From Candidatus Dechloromonas phosphoritropha (lineage in GTDB: Bacteria; Pseudomonadota; Gammaproteobacteria; Burkholderiales; Rhodocyclaceae), in the NCBI GenBank assembly GCA_016722705.1, contig JADKGN010000004.1, positions 744,001 through 808,000 on the forward strand: 64,000 bases of DNA, in the 5' to 3' direction. A program made the translations under genes and the position numbers. Position 1 is the stretch's first letter. Every line of letters begins with the position of its first letter. Below the pieces are notes generated by a model. That model was not told where the DNA came from, searched no databases, and saw only the letters and a list, made by a program, of their open reading frames with translations. Of the stretch, positions 18,169 through 27,272 are shown one piece after another.

Positions 18169-20232
18169 TTAACCGTGACCGCCGGTTGTCGCGCCCTGAG
18201 GTGGCATTACGAAACTCCGCGGGGCGCTGCGGAAACGCGCCCAGATCGCCTTGATCAACGCGCCCCAGTGCCCGAAGCGAACGCCACGGGCGCCGAGCGC
18301 GGTACGCAGCGCCAGCGCAAAACTGACCGCCAGATTGGTCAGTCCGATCAGCGCGACGCCGAGTACCGCCCAGAGAATTGCCTTGAACGGCAGGGCGAAA
18401 TCGAATCCGATCAATGCGTAGCCGAGGTTGGCCGACGAGAAGGCGATGTGCCGGATATCCAGCGGCAGGCCGAGAATGATGCCGACGACGCCGGTCGACC
18501 CGAGCATGCAGCCGAACAGGAAGTTGCCCATGATACCGCCCAGGTGGCCGTGGATGTAGGCACCGATGCTGGCAGCCCGCTCCCTGCCCACCAACCGCCG
18601 CAGCCAGCGCAGGCGGGCGATGCGGGTGCCGATGTCGCTGTAGGCCGCGCGATTGTCGAAATAGCCGGTGATCAGGCCGGACAGGAAGAGGTAGAAGCCG
18701 GCGATCGCCGCATGCGGAAGCGCCCAGCCCAATGGATCAAGGTCGCCGATCAGGTGGGCGCCCTTCTCCAGCGTGACCACCGGCTGGCCTTCGATCTGGC
18801 CGAGCCAGAAACCGATGGCGATGGCCACCGGCAGCGCCATGACGACGTTGCCGGCCATCGCCGCCAACTGGCTGCGGCAGACCGCCGCAACCACGTCGAC
18901 CAGCCCGTCGAGCTCGGCCTGGCGGTTCGGGTGGACCTCGCCGAGCAGGCCGGCCAGCGTCTGGGCGGTCATCGCCGGCTGCTTGGTGGCGACGGTCATC
19001 CCGAGCAGGTAGATGAGAACGAAGCCAAGACCATAGATCATGCTGAACAGGAAGGCCTCGACAAACAGCGGCGCGTGCAGGCCCGCCGCGAAGATCTTCA
19101 GCAACGCCATGGCGCCGATCAGTACGCCGGCCCCGGCCGCTGAACGCCACATCTGCCGGTAATCGCCCGCGGTTTCGCAGATGTAATGTTCGCCGGAACG
19201 TGCCGCGTTCTCGGTCACCCTGACCGCCAGCAGGCCGGAGAGCTGCGTCATATAACGGCCCAGGCTGTTACGGCGGTTCTCGGCGAGGAAGGCATCGTGC
19301 GCGAACCCCGCCCAAGCCGCAATGGCGGCGCTGGGCGCGGTCGACCCATTGGCGGCCGCCAGAATCGCCACCAGTTTGCGCAGCCGCTCCAGGCATTGTT
19401 CGCTGCGCGCGAGCAGATAACTGAGATGCAAGCTGGTGCCAACCGTCAGTGCCCGCTTGCGGATACCTTGCAGCGTACTCTGGCACTGGTCGGCGATGAC
19501 CAGCAACTGGCTACCGTTGTCGGCCGCGCTCGCCGGGTCGTCGAGCGCCGCGCGCAGGGCATTGACGAAAACCAGGGCCTCGGCAGACAGCGCGACGAAG
19601 CGCGGCAGATCATCTTCGAAGCCAGGTGAAGCGCGCATCAGCTCCGCCTCGACCCCGAGGCCGCTTATGCGATGGGCGAGGAGCAATACCGCATCGAGAA
19701 CCTGCTCCTCGATTCCCCGCCAGTCGATGCTGCGCGCAGCGTCCTCGGGCGCCAGCAGCGCCCATAGACGCTGCGAATATTCGGGCGGAATCTGTGTCTG
19801 CCAGCGCCAGTCATCGGGCCGGTCGTAAATAACGTGCAGACAGTCCTTAAGCCGCCGCTCGTCGGGCGCTTCCGGTAACAGCCGGTCACCCAGAATGCGC
19901 CACCATTCGGAAAAGAAACCCGTACCGGGCAGGATGCCGCTGTCGGTGAAAAATGTGACGAGACGGCGGCTAGCGATGAAATGCACGAAATGGCCGCGAA
20001 ACGCCAGAAGCAGGTCGGTATCGCCCTCGATGCGGGCCAGAATCGCCCCGTAGCGCTCACCCGCCCCGGTATCGCGGCGGCCTCTCGGGCGGATATAGGC
20101 AATCAGCCGGCGGATCAGATCAAGTGTATCGGCGGCGGGGTCGCGAAACGCTTCGAGCGTGACAGCCAGGCGATCTTCCGGGGATTTCCGACGACCCCGG
20201 AACCAGCCGGTCAGCTTCTCGATCATTGACAT
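18169..20232 (-). CDS. Gcr-type membrane protein (annotated as site-specific recombinase family)
   Basis: A 687-aa protein matching the family known from Neisseria as Gcr (Pfam SpecificRecomb). Despite the name it looks like an integral membrane protein: the first ~350 residues are soluble helical sequence, and the C-terminal half holds several membrane segments (LIGAMALLKIFAAG, FLFSMIYGLGFVLIYLLGM, GYALIGFDFALPFKAILWAV). No recombinase catalytic motif is seen, so the historical name is doubtful. I chose the ATG at 20232 (MSMIEKLTGWFRGR); an upstream in-frame extension to 20340 is not family-like. It ends 10 bp before the tamA start, so it may head the tam operon and hint at an envelope role. 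Confidence 0.8.
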   Translation of the reverse strand: MSMIEKLTGWFRGRRKSPEDRLAVTLEAFRDPAADTLDLIRRLIAYIRPRGRRDTGAGERYGAILARIEGDTDLLLAFRGHFVHFIASRRLVTFFTDSGILPGTGFFSEWWRILGDRLLPEAPDERRLKDCLHVIYDRPDDWRWQTQIPPEYSQRLWALLAPEDAARSIDWRGIEEQVLDAVLLLAHRISGLGVEAELMRASPGFEDDLPRFVALSAEALVFVNALRAALDDPASAADNGSQLLVIADQCQSTLQGIRKRALTVGTSLHLSYLLARSEQCLERLRKLVAILAAANGSTAPSAAIAAWAGFAHDAFLAENRRNSLGRYMTQLSGLLAVRVTENAARSGEHYICETAGDYRQMWRSAAGAGVLIGAMALLKIFAAGLHAPLFVEAFLFSMIYGLGFVLIYLLGMTVATKQPAMTAQTLAGLLGEVHPNRQAELDGLVDVVAAVCRSQLAAMAGNVVMALPVAIAIGFWLGQIEGQPVVTLEKGAHLIGDLDPLGWALPHAAIAGFYLFLSGLITGYFDNRAAYSDIGTRIARLRWLRRLVGRERAASIGAYIHGHLGGIMGNFLFGCMLGSTGVVGIILGLPLDIRHIAFSSANLGYALIGFDFALPFKAILWAVLGVALIGLTNLAVSFALALRTALGARGVRFGHWGALIKAIWARFRSAPRSFVMPPQGATTGGHG

Positions 20233-20444
20233 CAGACTGCGGTTCCGCTTGCGGACGGGACCCTTGCCGGATTCATCGCCAGCCGCAGCGGTAGCACAAC
20301 AATGTCCATGACAACTCCCAAAATACAGAGAACAGCCCAACGGCTAAACCTTGAGCGAAAACGAGCATTCCGAATGGGCGACGATAATGCCACTCATGCG
20401 GTTGTCGTGGCCAATGAGCCAGCAATATGGGGAACACTCCGGCT

Positions 20445-21236
20445 TCAGGCAAAGAGGCGCGCCAGTTTTTCGCCAGGCGACGGCGCCCGCATGAACGCTT
20501 CGCCAACCAGGAAGGCATGGACGCCACTGGCGCGCATCCGGGCCACGTCTTCCGGTCCGAGAATTCCACTTTCGGTGACAACGATACGATCCGCCGGAAT
20601 GCGCCCGAGCAGGCTTAGCGTCGTGTCGAGCGACACCTCGAAAGTGCGCAGGTTGCGATTGTTGATGCCGAGCAGCGGTGTTTTCAGTTGCAGTGCGGCG
20701 TCGAGTTCTTCGCCGTTGTGGACCTCGACCAGCACCGCCATGTGGTAGCCGTGGGCCTGCGCTTCCAGCGCCTGCATCTCGGGGAGGCTCAGCGCGGCGG
20801 CGATGAGCAGGATGCAGTCGGCCCCCATGGCGCGCGCTTCGGCGACCTGATAGCGGTCGACCATGAAATCCTTGCGCAGCACCGGCAACGCGCAGGCCGC
20901 GCGGGCGGCCTGCAGGTATTCCGGCGCGCCCTGGAAATACTGGCGGTCGGTCAGCACCGACAGGCAGGCGGCACCATGCTGCGCATAGCTGCGGGCGATC
21001 TCGGCCGGCTGAAAATCCGGGCGAATGACACCTTTCGACGGGCTAGCCTTCTTGATTTCGGCAATAACTGCCGGTCGACCGCCGACAATCCGACTACGGA
21101 TGGCTCCGACGAAGTCGCGCGGCGCATCTTGTGCCAACGCCTCGGCGTCAAGGACGGCCAGTGGTCTGGCCGCAGCGGCAGCGACGATTTCGTCGCGCTT
21201 GGTGGCGATAATCCGTTCGAGGATGTCGCTGGCCAT
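20445..21236 (-). CDS. trpC: indole-3-glycerol phosphate synthase
   Basis: A 263-aa TIM-barrel enzyme that closes CdRP to indole-3-glycerol phosphate in tryptophan synthesis. Motifs are intact: VIAEIKKASPSKGVIRPDF (substrate-binding lysine), LSVLTDRQYFQG, LRKDFMVDRYQV, LGINNRNLRTFEV and VTESGI. The start ATG at 21236 overlaps the trpD stop by one base (TAATG). It is the last gene of trpGDC. Length is typical of a monofunctional TrpC, not the TrpCF fusion. Confidence 0.97.
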   Translation of the reverse strand: MASDILERIIATKRDEIVAAAAARPLAVLDAEALAQDAPRDFVGAIRSRIVGGRPAVIAEIKKASPSKGVIRPDFQPAEIARSYAQHGAACLSVLTDRQYFQGAPEYLQAARAACALPVLRKDFMVDRYQVAEARAMGADCILLIAAALSLPEMQALEAQAHGYHMAVLVEVHNGEELDAALQLKTPLLGINNRNLRTFEVSLDTTLSLLGRIPADRIVVTESGILGPEDVARMRASGVHAFLVGEAFMRAPSPGEKLARLFA

Positions 21237-22261
21237 TACCGTGCCAGTCGTTGCGTGCATTCGACGAACTGCGCCAGACTGGCCCGCGCCGCACCACTGG
21301 CGATGGCTTCGCGTGCCTTGGCGATGCCGTCGCCGATGCTGTCCGCGACATTGGCGACGTAGAGCGCGGCGCCAGCGTTCAAGCAAACGATCTCGCGCGC
21401 GGCGCCCGGCGTGTTGTCCAGCGCGCCCAGCAGCACAGCCTTCGACTCCTCGGCGCCGTCGACGCGCAGGTTGCGCAGCGACAGCATCTGCAAACCGAAA
21501 TCCTCGGGATGCACCTCGTACTCGCGGACCTCGCCGTCCCTCAGTTCACCAACCAGCGTCGCTGCACCGAGCGAAATCTCGTCGAGATTGTCCCGGCCGT
21601 GCACGACCAGCACGCGCTCGGCGCCCAGGCGCTGCATGACGCGCACCTGGATACCGACGAGGTCTGGGTGGAAGACGCCCATCAGCGTGTTCGGGGCGCT
21701 CGCCGGATTGGTGAGCGGGCCGAGGATGTTGAAGAGAGTGCGCACGCCCATTTCGCGGCGCACCGGCGCCACGTGCTTCATGGCGCTGTGGTGGTTGGGC
21801 GCGAACATGAAGCCAATGCCGGTTTCCGCGATGCAGGCGGCAACCTGCTCGGGCGACAGCATGATGTTAGCCCCCAGAGCCTCCAGCACGTCGGCGCTGC
21901 CGGAATTGGACGAGACGCTGCGGCCGCCGTGCTTGGCCACCTTGGCGCCGGCCGCCGCGGCAACGAAGATCGACGCCGTCGAGATGTTGAAGCTGTGCGC
22001 CGAGTCGCCCCCGGTACCGACGATGTCGACGAAACGCCGGTCGTAGGGCACCGTGACCGGCGTCGCCAGCTTGCGCATGACGCTAGCAGCGGCGGCAATT
22101 TCACCGATGGTTTCCTTCTTGACCCGCAGCCCGGTAATGATGGCGGCGATCATGACCGGCGTCACTTGACCACTCATGATCTGCTGCATCAATGAAACCA
22201 TTTCGTCGTGGAAGATTTCGCGGTGTTCGATCACGCGCTGGAGGGCGGCTTGTGGCGTCAT
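21236..22261 (-). CDS. trpD: anthranilate phosphoribosyltransferase
   Basis: A 341-aa enzyme that transfers phosphoribose from PRPP to anthranilate. The PRPP-binding GTGGDSAHSFNIST motif, KHGGRSVSSNSGSADVLEALG and the RRE-containing anthranilate site (VRREMGVRTLFNILGPLTNP) are all present. It is a stand-alone TrpD, not fused to TrpG. It overlaps trpG by 4 bp (ATGA) and trpC by 1 bp, so the three are translationally coupled. Confidence 0.97.
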   Translation of the reverse strand: MTPQAALQRVIEHREIFHDEMVSLMQQIMSGQVTPVMIAAIITGLRVKKETIGEIAAAASVMRKLATPVTVPYDRRFVDIVGTGGDSAHSFNISTASIFVAAAAGAKVAKHGGRSVSSNSGSADVLEALGANIMLSPEQVAACIAETGIGFMFAPNHHSAMKHVAPVRREMGVRTLFNILGPLTNPASAPNTLMGVFHPDLVGIQVRVMQRLGAERVLVVHGRDNLDEISLGAATLVGELRDGEVREYEVHPEDFGLQMLSLRNLRVDGAEESKAVLLGALDNTPGAAREIVCLNAGAALYVANVADSIGDGIAKAREAIASGAARASLAQFVECTQRLAR

Positions 22262-22830
22262 TTCTTGTGTTCGTCCAGGAAGTTCTTGAGCAGGTCATGA
22301 CCGCGTTCGGTCAGGATCGATTCGGGGTGGAACTGCACGCCTTCGACAGCCAAGGTCTTGTGGCGGACCCCCATGATTTCGCCATCGTCAGTCCACGCGG
22401 TGATTTCCAGGCATTCGGGCAGGCTTGCGCGCTCGATCGCCAGCGAGTGATAGCGGGTGCAGGTCAGCGGATTGGGCAAACCCTCGAAAACACCCCTATT
22501 TTCATGGTGGACCGCGGAAACCTTGCCATGCATCAGTTGCTTGGCGTGGACGACCTTGCCACCGAAGGCCTCGCCGATAGCCTGGTGGCCAAGGCAGACG
22601 CCGAGCAAAGGGATCTTGCCGGCGAATTCACGAATCGCGGCCAGTGAGATCCCTGCCTGGCCCGGCGCACAGGGACCGGGAGAAATCACCAGATAATCGG
22701 GCTTCAGCTGGGCAATCTCACTGACGGCGATGGCATCGTTACGGAAAACCTTCACCTCCTGCCCCAATTCGCCGAAATACTGGACGATGTTGTAGGTGAA
22801 GCTGTCGTAATTGTCGATCATCAGCAACAT
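22258..22830 (-). CDS. trpG: anthranilate synthase glutamine amidotransferase subunit
   Basis: A 190-aa class I glutamine amidotransferase. The start MLLMIDNYDSFTYNIVQYFG is diagnostic. The nucleophile lies in GVCLGHQAIGEAFGG and the His/Glu pair in VQFHPESILT. It supplies ammonia to TrpE (or PabB). No trpE lies beside it in this window: the region upstream is the zinc-ribbon/Q-rich cluster, so trpE must lie elsewhere or the operon was split. Confidence 0.97.
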   Translation of the reverse strand: MLLMIDNYDSFTYNIVQYFGELGQEVKVFRNDAIAVSEIAQLKPDYLVISPGPCAPGQAGISLAAIREFAGKIPLLGVCLGHQAIGEAFGGKVVHAKQLMHGKVSAVHHENRGVFEGLPNPLTCTRYHSLAIERASLPECLEITAWTDDGEIMGVRHKTLAVEGVQFHPESILTERGHDLLKNFLDEHKK

Positions 22831-23023
22831 GTTGCGGCTATCCTCTTGTTTCTTCTTGAACTATTGGTCGGGATTCTCAATTGACACCCCTCATAAGTAG
22901 CCTCGACTTACTTCCTGATCCACAATAAACGTCGGCCAAGCGAAGGGAACGCAGCGGCTGGGGATTTGCCGAGGTGGCAGCGATCGGCAAAGTCCGGCTT
23001 GGTCCACATCACTTGGCATTATC

Positions 23024-23443
23024 TCACCGCTTAAGCGTTGTACTCGCGGAGCCCTTACTTCTGGCTGCCGCTTCCGCTTGAGCTTCCTCAGCGGCTATGT
23101 GTTTATCCAGAAGTTCGTGGGCGACCACGATCTCGGCGGCCTCAGCTGTTCTTTCTGCGGCGATACGGCGCTGCTCTGCATCGCTCAGCTTACGTGCGCC
23201 ATCTTCGTTGCTGGCCTCCATGTTACTCCAGCCCCAATAGCCCACACCGCCCACCAATGCCACGGCCAGAGCCACAGCGCCGGTCCACATCGCTCGTTTG
23301 CTTCCAGACGGTGAGGCTGTCGGCAACCCCGATGCAGGAACAGCCATGGTCGGTTGCGACGGTTCGGCAGTTTGATGCGCGCCGCAGTGCGTGCAGAACT
23401 TTGCATCAGGCGCTATGGTCTTGCCACAATTCGTGCAAAACAT
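23024..23443 (-). CDS. zinc-ribbon single-pass membrane protein
   Basis: A 139-aa protein beginning MFCTNCGKTIAPDAKFCTHC, a classic four-cysteine zinc ribbon (two CxxC pairs, residues 3-20). A proline/serine linker follows, then one membrane helix (MWTGAVALAVALVGGVGYW, about residues 51-70) and a charged helical tail rich in A and E that would lie outside the cytoplasm. No enzymatic motif. It is one of three zinc-ribbon membrane proteins in the 23-28 kb minus-strand cluster; their shared design suggests a shared process, which is unknown. Confidence 0.7.
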   Translation of the reverse strand: MFCTNCGKTIAPDAKFCTHCGAHQTAEPSQPTMAVPASGLPTASPSGSKRAMWTGAVALAVALVGGVGYWGWSNMEASNEDGARKLSDAEQRRIAAERTAEAAEIVVAHELLDKHIAAEEAQAEAAARSKGSASTTLKR

Positions 23444-23493
23444 GTTGATTTTCCCTCTCGACAGGCTGTGATATCGGGCTGAGCGGAATACCT

Positions 23494-25920
23494 TTAGCAG
23501 CGCCCGGATGGGGCACAGGCGCTTACCCGCTTCATATTGTCTTCCACGCGCTCGCTAAAGCCATTGAGCATCTCCTGCAAGTCCGTCAGGCGAACCTCTA
23601 CCACGCCACCCGTCTGGCAACTGTTGGCACCGCTGGCAACCACCTTCATTTCAGCGAACGGACTGTTGGCAGCCGGCAGGCTCGAGAAGCCAATCAGGTC
23701 GCCGGTCATCAGGAAACATTCGCCACCTGTAGATAGATCCCCCACGTTGAGGGGATGTGCAGTCTGAAACAGGTAAATCTTTGCATAGCCGGAAGCCAGT
23801 ACATCGTCCAGCACCAAGGCCCGACCGTTTTGATGCATGGCGACACTGAGGCGTACTTGCTTGCGCACCTGTTGACGGACCTCCTCGGGAATCTGCACCG
23901 GCACCGCGCTTCCCACCTCCTGCTGCACCTGCGCGGAAGACGCTTGCAAATCCACCTCTCCCAATTGCTGCGCAAGTGGCGGATTGCTTTTGACACTGGT
24001 CTTTACCTGCTGCTGCACCTCGGCCATCTGGCTGCGAAGGGCCGCCGATTCGGGCGTGTCATAGTCCTGCGTCGCCCCGTAGGATGGTGAATATCCATAG
24101 CCCTCTTCAAACCCAGACGCGATCTGCATATCTCCCATCAATGCCATAGGGTCGTCATAGCCCGTGTTTTGCGAAGCAAAGGCCACCGCCGCCACTGCGC
24201 CCACGGTCACCACGGACGCGAGCGCCAAGGGCACCGCGAAGCGCTGATAAAAGGGGCGGTACGTAGCATAAGCGAAGCGATCCGGCCGGTAGTACGCAAC
24301 CGGCGCACCGTATATCTGACCCACGTCGTACAGGCGAATATAAGGCCGATCCACGTATTGCGGCCTGCCGTAAGACCAGTGTGCGTAATGCGTACGCTCG
24401 ATCACGCGCCGTTCGCTGCCATCCCGATCGCGAAATGACGTAAAGCGATCCTGAAACGCAGGCCGACCGTTCGGCAATACCTCCTCCCGCAGACCGTTCC
24501 CTTTCGTCACGAAAGCCGGGCCACTACCCACGGAGAGGCGTTCAAAGTCCTTGCCCACGGTCACGCGGCGGCCATCTGCGTAAACGCGGTTGGTCGTCCC
24601 CTTGCGCAAATCCTCAGACTGTTGGAAACCACTTACCTTCTTTGTCCCATCCGGCATGAGCTTTTGCGATATCACCATCTGTGAACCATCGGGGTTCTTG
24701 TGGCGAATGTCGAAGCTGCCGCGATTTCCGCGTGGTACCACGCTGGTAGTTTCACTGACGGCGATCGGTTGTGCTGGCGTCGGGCTACGCCCATCCGGGC
24801 CGGGCCGACCGCCATCGTGCCGCCGTTGCCCCTGCTGCGCAGTCGCCGGCGTTTGCCCGAACTGCCCTTGCTGGCCGGGTCGGCGTCCGTCAGGGGACGG
24901 CTGTTGGCCTTGTGCGGTAGCTGGTGGCTGCCCCGGCTGGCCAGGTTGGCGGGTCACGCCGGGTTGTTGCGGCTGACCCTGCTGCGCAGTCGCCGGGGTT
25001 TGCCCGAACTGCCTTTGCTGGCCGGGTCGGCGTCCGTCACGGGGCGGCTGTTGGCCTTGCGCGGTAGCAGGCGGTTGCCCCGACTGGCCAGACTGGCGGG
25101 TCACGCCAGGTTGTTGCGGCTGGCCTTGCAGCGCAGTCGCCGGCGCTTGCCCGAACTGCCCTTGCTGGCCGGGTCGGCGTTCGTCACGGGGCGGCTGTTG
25201 CCCTTGCGCGGTAGCGGGCGGTTGCCCTGGCTGACCGGGTTGGCGGGTCACGCCGGGTTGTTGGGGCTGGCCCTGCTGCGCACGCTGCTGGTCCTGCTGC
25301 TGCCTGGCCCGTTGCTGCTCCTGCTGCTGCCTGGCCCGTTGCTGCTCCTGCTGCTGCCTGGCCCGTTGCTGCTCCTGCTGCTGTTGCTGCCCACGCTGCT
25401 GTTCCTGCTGCTGCCTGGCTCGCTGCTGCTCCTGTTGCTGTTGCTGCCCACGCTGCTGGTCCTGCTGCTGCCTGGCCCGCTGCTGCTCCTGCTGCTGTTG
25501 CTGCGCACGCTGCTGCTCCTGCTGCTGTTGCTGCGCACGCTGCTGGTCCTGCTGCTGCCTGGCCCGCTGCTGCTCCTGTTGCTGCCTGGCCCGTTGCTGC
25601 TCCTGCTGCTGTTGCTGCCCACGCTGCTGTTCCTGCTGCTGCCTGGCTCGCTGCTGCTCCTGTTGCTGTTGCTGCCCACGCTGCTGGTCCTGCTGCTGCC
25701 TGGCCCGCTGCTGCTCCTGCTGCTGTTGCTGCGCACGCTGCTGCTCCTGCTGCTGTTGCTGCGCACGCTGCTGGTCCTGCTGCTGCCTGGCCCGCTGCTG
25801 CTCCTGTTGCTGCTTGGCCCGCCGGTTTTCCTGTTCAACAGCGGGATCCACAGCCGCATAGGCTCCCGAGAACGCCAGCGTCAGGGTTAAGGCAACTGTT
25901 CTCATAGCAAAGGTCTTCAT
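23494..25920 (-). CDS. exported Q-rich repeat protein
   Basis: An 808-aa protein. Residues 1-22 are a signal peptide (MKTFAMRTVALTLTLAFSGA). Residues about 40-220 are Q/R/A/E repeats (RARQQQDQQ, RAQQQQQEQQ). Residues ~220-370 are three 49-residue PGQ-rich repeats. A non-repetitive half follows (FDIRHKNPDGSQMVISQKLM, YGRPQYVDRPYIRLYDVGQI), then a hydrophobic segment (VPLALASVVTVGAVAAVAFA) and a C-terminal domain with four cysteines. The ATG at 25920 follows GAGGGAAGA; an upstream ATG at 25935 is less likely. No known function; low-complexity Q-rich segments suggest assembly or surface binding, as inference only. The repeats include a recent 228-bp duplication. Confidence 0.75.
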   Translation of the reverse strand: MKTFAMRTVALTLTLAFSGAYAAVDPAVEQENRRAKQQQEQQRARQQQDQQRAQQQQQEQQRAQQQQQEQQRARQQQDQQRGQQQQQEQQRARQQQEQQRGQQQQQEQQRARQQQEQQRARQQQDQQRAQQQQQEQQRAQQQQQEQQRARQQQDQQRGQQQQQEQQRARQQQEQQRGQQQQQEQQRARQQQEQQRARQQQEQQRARQQQDQQRAQQGQPQQPGVTRQPGQPGQPPATAQGQQPPRDERRPGQQGQFGQAPATALQGQPQQPGVTRQSGQSGQPPATAQGQQPPRDGRRPGQQRQFGQTPATAQQGQPQQPGVTRQPGQPGQPPATAQGQQPSPDGRRPGQQGQFGQTPATAQQGQRRHDGGRPGPDGRSPTPAQPIAVSETTSVVPRGNRGSFDIRHKNPDGSQMVISQKLMPDGTKKVSGFQQSEDLRKGTTNRVYADGRRVTVGKDFERLSVGSGPAFVTKGNGLREEVLPNGRPAFQDRFTSFRDRDGSERRVIERTHYAHWSYGRPQYVDRPYIRLYDVGQIYGAPVAYYRPDRFAYATYRPFYQRFAVPLALASVVTVGAVAAVAFASQNTGYDDPMALMGDMQIASGFEEGYGYSPSYGATQDYDTPESAALRSQMAEVQQQVKTSVKSNPPLAQQLGEVDLQASSAQVQQEVGSAVPVQIPEEVRQQVRKQVRLSVAMHQNGRALVLDDVLASGYAKIYLFQTAHPLNVGDLSTGGECFLMTGDLIGFSSLPAANSPFAEMKVVASGANSCQTGGVVEVRLTDLQEMLNGFSERVEDNMKRVSACAPSGRC
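24835..25275 (-). repeat. three 147-bp tandem repeats encoding PGQ-rich units
   Basis: Each unit encodes 49 residues beginning QGQPQQPGVTRQPGQPGQPP and ending FGQ-[AT]-PATA. Copies start (minus strand) at 25275, 25128 and 24981, exactly 147 bp apart, with a few substitutions between them. A fourth copy is degenerate (QGQRRHDGGRPG). Confidence 0.85.
25352..25813 (-). repeat. perfect 228-bp tandem duplication in the Q-rich region
   Basis: Bases 25352-25585 are identical to 25580-25813 (offset 228 bp, 76 codons); mismatches begin immediately outside at 25351/25579 and 25586/25814. The frame is preserved. The unit is itself built of shorter Q/R/A repeats, so this is a recent in-frame expansion by slippage or unequal exchange. 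Confidence 0.9.
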
Positions 25921-26105
25921 TCCATCTTCCCTCAATCGATTCGCTTAACCCAAGTAGGCCATGAGCCCGCGATAAAGCAACACCTGCCCTTTTTCCCAGC
26001 GCTTACTTTGAGCAAATCAATAGAGCTGATACCGCGCCACTTGAACAATGCCATTTACTTTCATGTGCCTCCAAGTGCCTATTTGGGACACATCGGTTAG
26101 CGCAT

Positions 26106-26807
26106 TCAGCCTTGGGTCAGCGATGCCCCGCAACTTGCACAAATCGCCTGCGAATTGGTGTTCTTTGCTCCACACTCGGGACAGAAAAGTCCTGTAGCGG
26201 AAGGCCTATCGACTGGAGTCAATGGCTCCGGACCGGATGCCGGGCTCACGAACGAATTCTGGGTTGAAGACGGGCTCGCAGCCGGGGAAGGCATTTCCCT
26301 TTGTGGCGTTTTCCCTTGCATCAGCGCTTCAAGTATTCGGATAACGCGTGCTGCGTCGGCCTCGTCTACCTTGATTCCCTCGATGACAGATCGCTTGAAA
26401 ACGATTCCGTCTGTGTATCCCCCAATGTCGGAGAATTCCAGCCTCAGTTGCTTGTTGAGGTAATAATAGGCAACGGCACCGATAATTACCAATAGCCCAA
26501 GCCCGAATAACCCGATCAGTGGAAAGCCGATAAGCGCCATAACCAGCGCGGTTTTCCAAGGCTTTTGATAACCATAGCCGCCGGCGCACAACTTATCCAT
26601 TGGTGTAATTCGTCGGAAGAACCCGGACCAGGAGCCTTTTTCAAAGCGAATACTTCCCGTGTCCACGATCATCATTACCGTCGGATCAATCCCGACCCAA
26701 GACAATAGGAAGGAGATAATGCCACCCTCGCGTCCCTTTATCTTGACATACACCCCCTCGGAATTGGGTGTCTCATCTACAAACCATTCCTTGATTACAT
26801 ATTCCAC
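26106..26807 (-). CDS. membrane protein with C-terminal zinc ribbon
   Basis: About 233 aa. The N-terminal ~85 residues are soluble (VEYVIKEWFVDETPNSEGVY), followed by two closely spaced membrane helices (ALVMALIGFPLIGLFGLGLL and VIIGAVAYYYL, about residues 85-125). A PH-like or beta-rich stretch follows (LRLEFSDIGGYTDGIVFKRS), then a linker and a C-terminal zinc ribbon (CPECGAKNTNSQAICASCG). I chose GTG at 26807 because a GGGGGG ribosome-binding site ends 6 bp before it; an ATG at 26831 precedes that site. It is part of the zinc-ribbon cluster; function unknown. Confidence 0.65.
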   Translation of the reverse strand: MEYVIKEWFVDETPNSEGVYVKIKGREGGIISFLLSWVGIDPTVMMIVDTGSIRFEKGSWSGFFRRITPMDKLCAGGYGYQKPWKTALVMALIGFPLIGLFGLGLLVIIGAVAYYYLNKQLRLEFSDIGGYTDGIVFKRSVIEGIKVDEADAARVIRILEALMQGKTPQREMPSPAASPSSTQNSFVSPASGPEPLTPVDRPSATGLFCPECGAKNTNSQAICASCGASLTQG

Positions 26808-27210
26808 AGTTAACCCCCCTTGTTTGTACACACGGACATAATTTATACGACAATTCAGACAACGGCGAACGGCGTCTTTGCAGCTCTCGCGATGCTCCCG
26901 TCCTGAATCGTCGTGATCAACAAGTTATCTTTCGGCAGACCCTTCGGCAAGCACCGCACTTTGGCAGTTGCCGTGTGCGCGTGTTGAGGACGCACTACCT
27001 GGCACCATCCAACAACCAAAGCGGTGAGAGGCGTTGATCCCTTGTCTACTGACCATACCCGCAGCACCGATGCTGTCGCGCAAGGTACCTGAAATTTTCG
27101 TCAATACTTCCTCCAAAGACGGCTCACCAAAGAGGGCAGAGACCAATGGCACCACCTTAAGCCATAGGCATCGAGAAATCATTCCGCTGCCCATTCCCCG
27201 GCGTATGTCA

Positions 27211-27228
27211 CACCGGCAAAAGCCGGTG
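27211..27228. repeat. REP-like hairpin
   Basis: CACCGGC, loop AAAA, GCCGGTG: a perfect 7-bp stem. Related in sequence (CCGG stems, A/T loops) to the hairpins at 27253 and 34781. Confidence 0.55.
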
Positions 27229-27252
27229 TTCAGAATCACGCACCGATACTGG

Positions 27253-27272
27253 GTCCCGGCTTCCGCCGGGAC
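27253..27272. repeat. REP-like hairpin
   Basis: GTCCCGGC, loop TTCC, GCCGGGAC: a perfect 8-bp stem, 24 bp after the previous hairpin. There is no T-run, so it is more likely a repeat than an intrinsic terminator. Confidence 0.55.

Noticed and set aside
24835..25813. Possible CRISPR-like repeat array
   Set aside because: Repeats are contiguous, in-frame coding units without unique spacers.
24700..25890. 396-codon Leu-rich ORF antisense to the Q-rich gene
   Set aside because: The LLLLLPGPLLL pattern is simply the complement of CAG/CAA-type codons; the opposite strand has signal peptide, start and ribosome-binding site.
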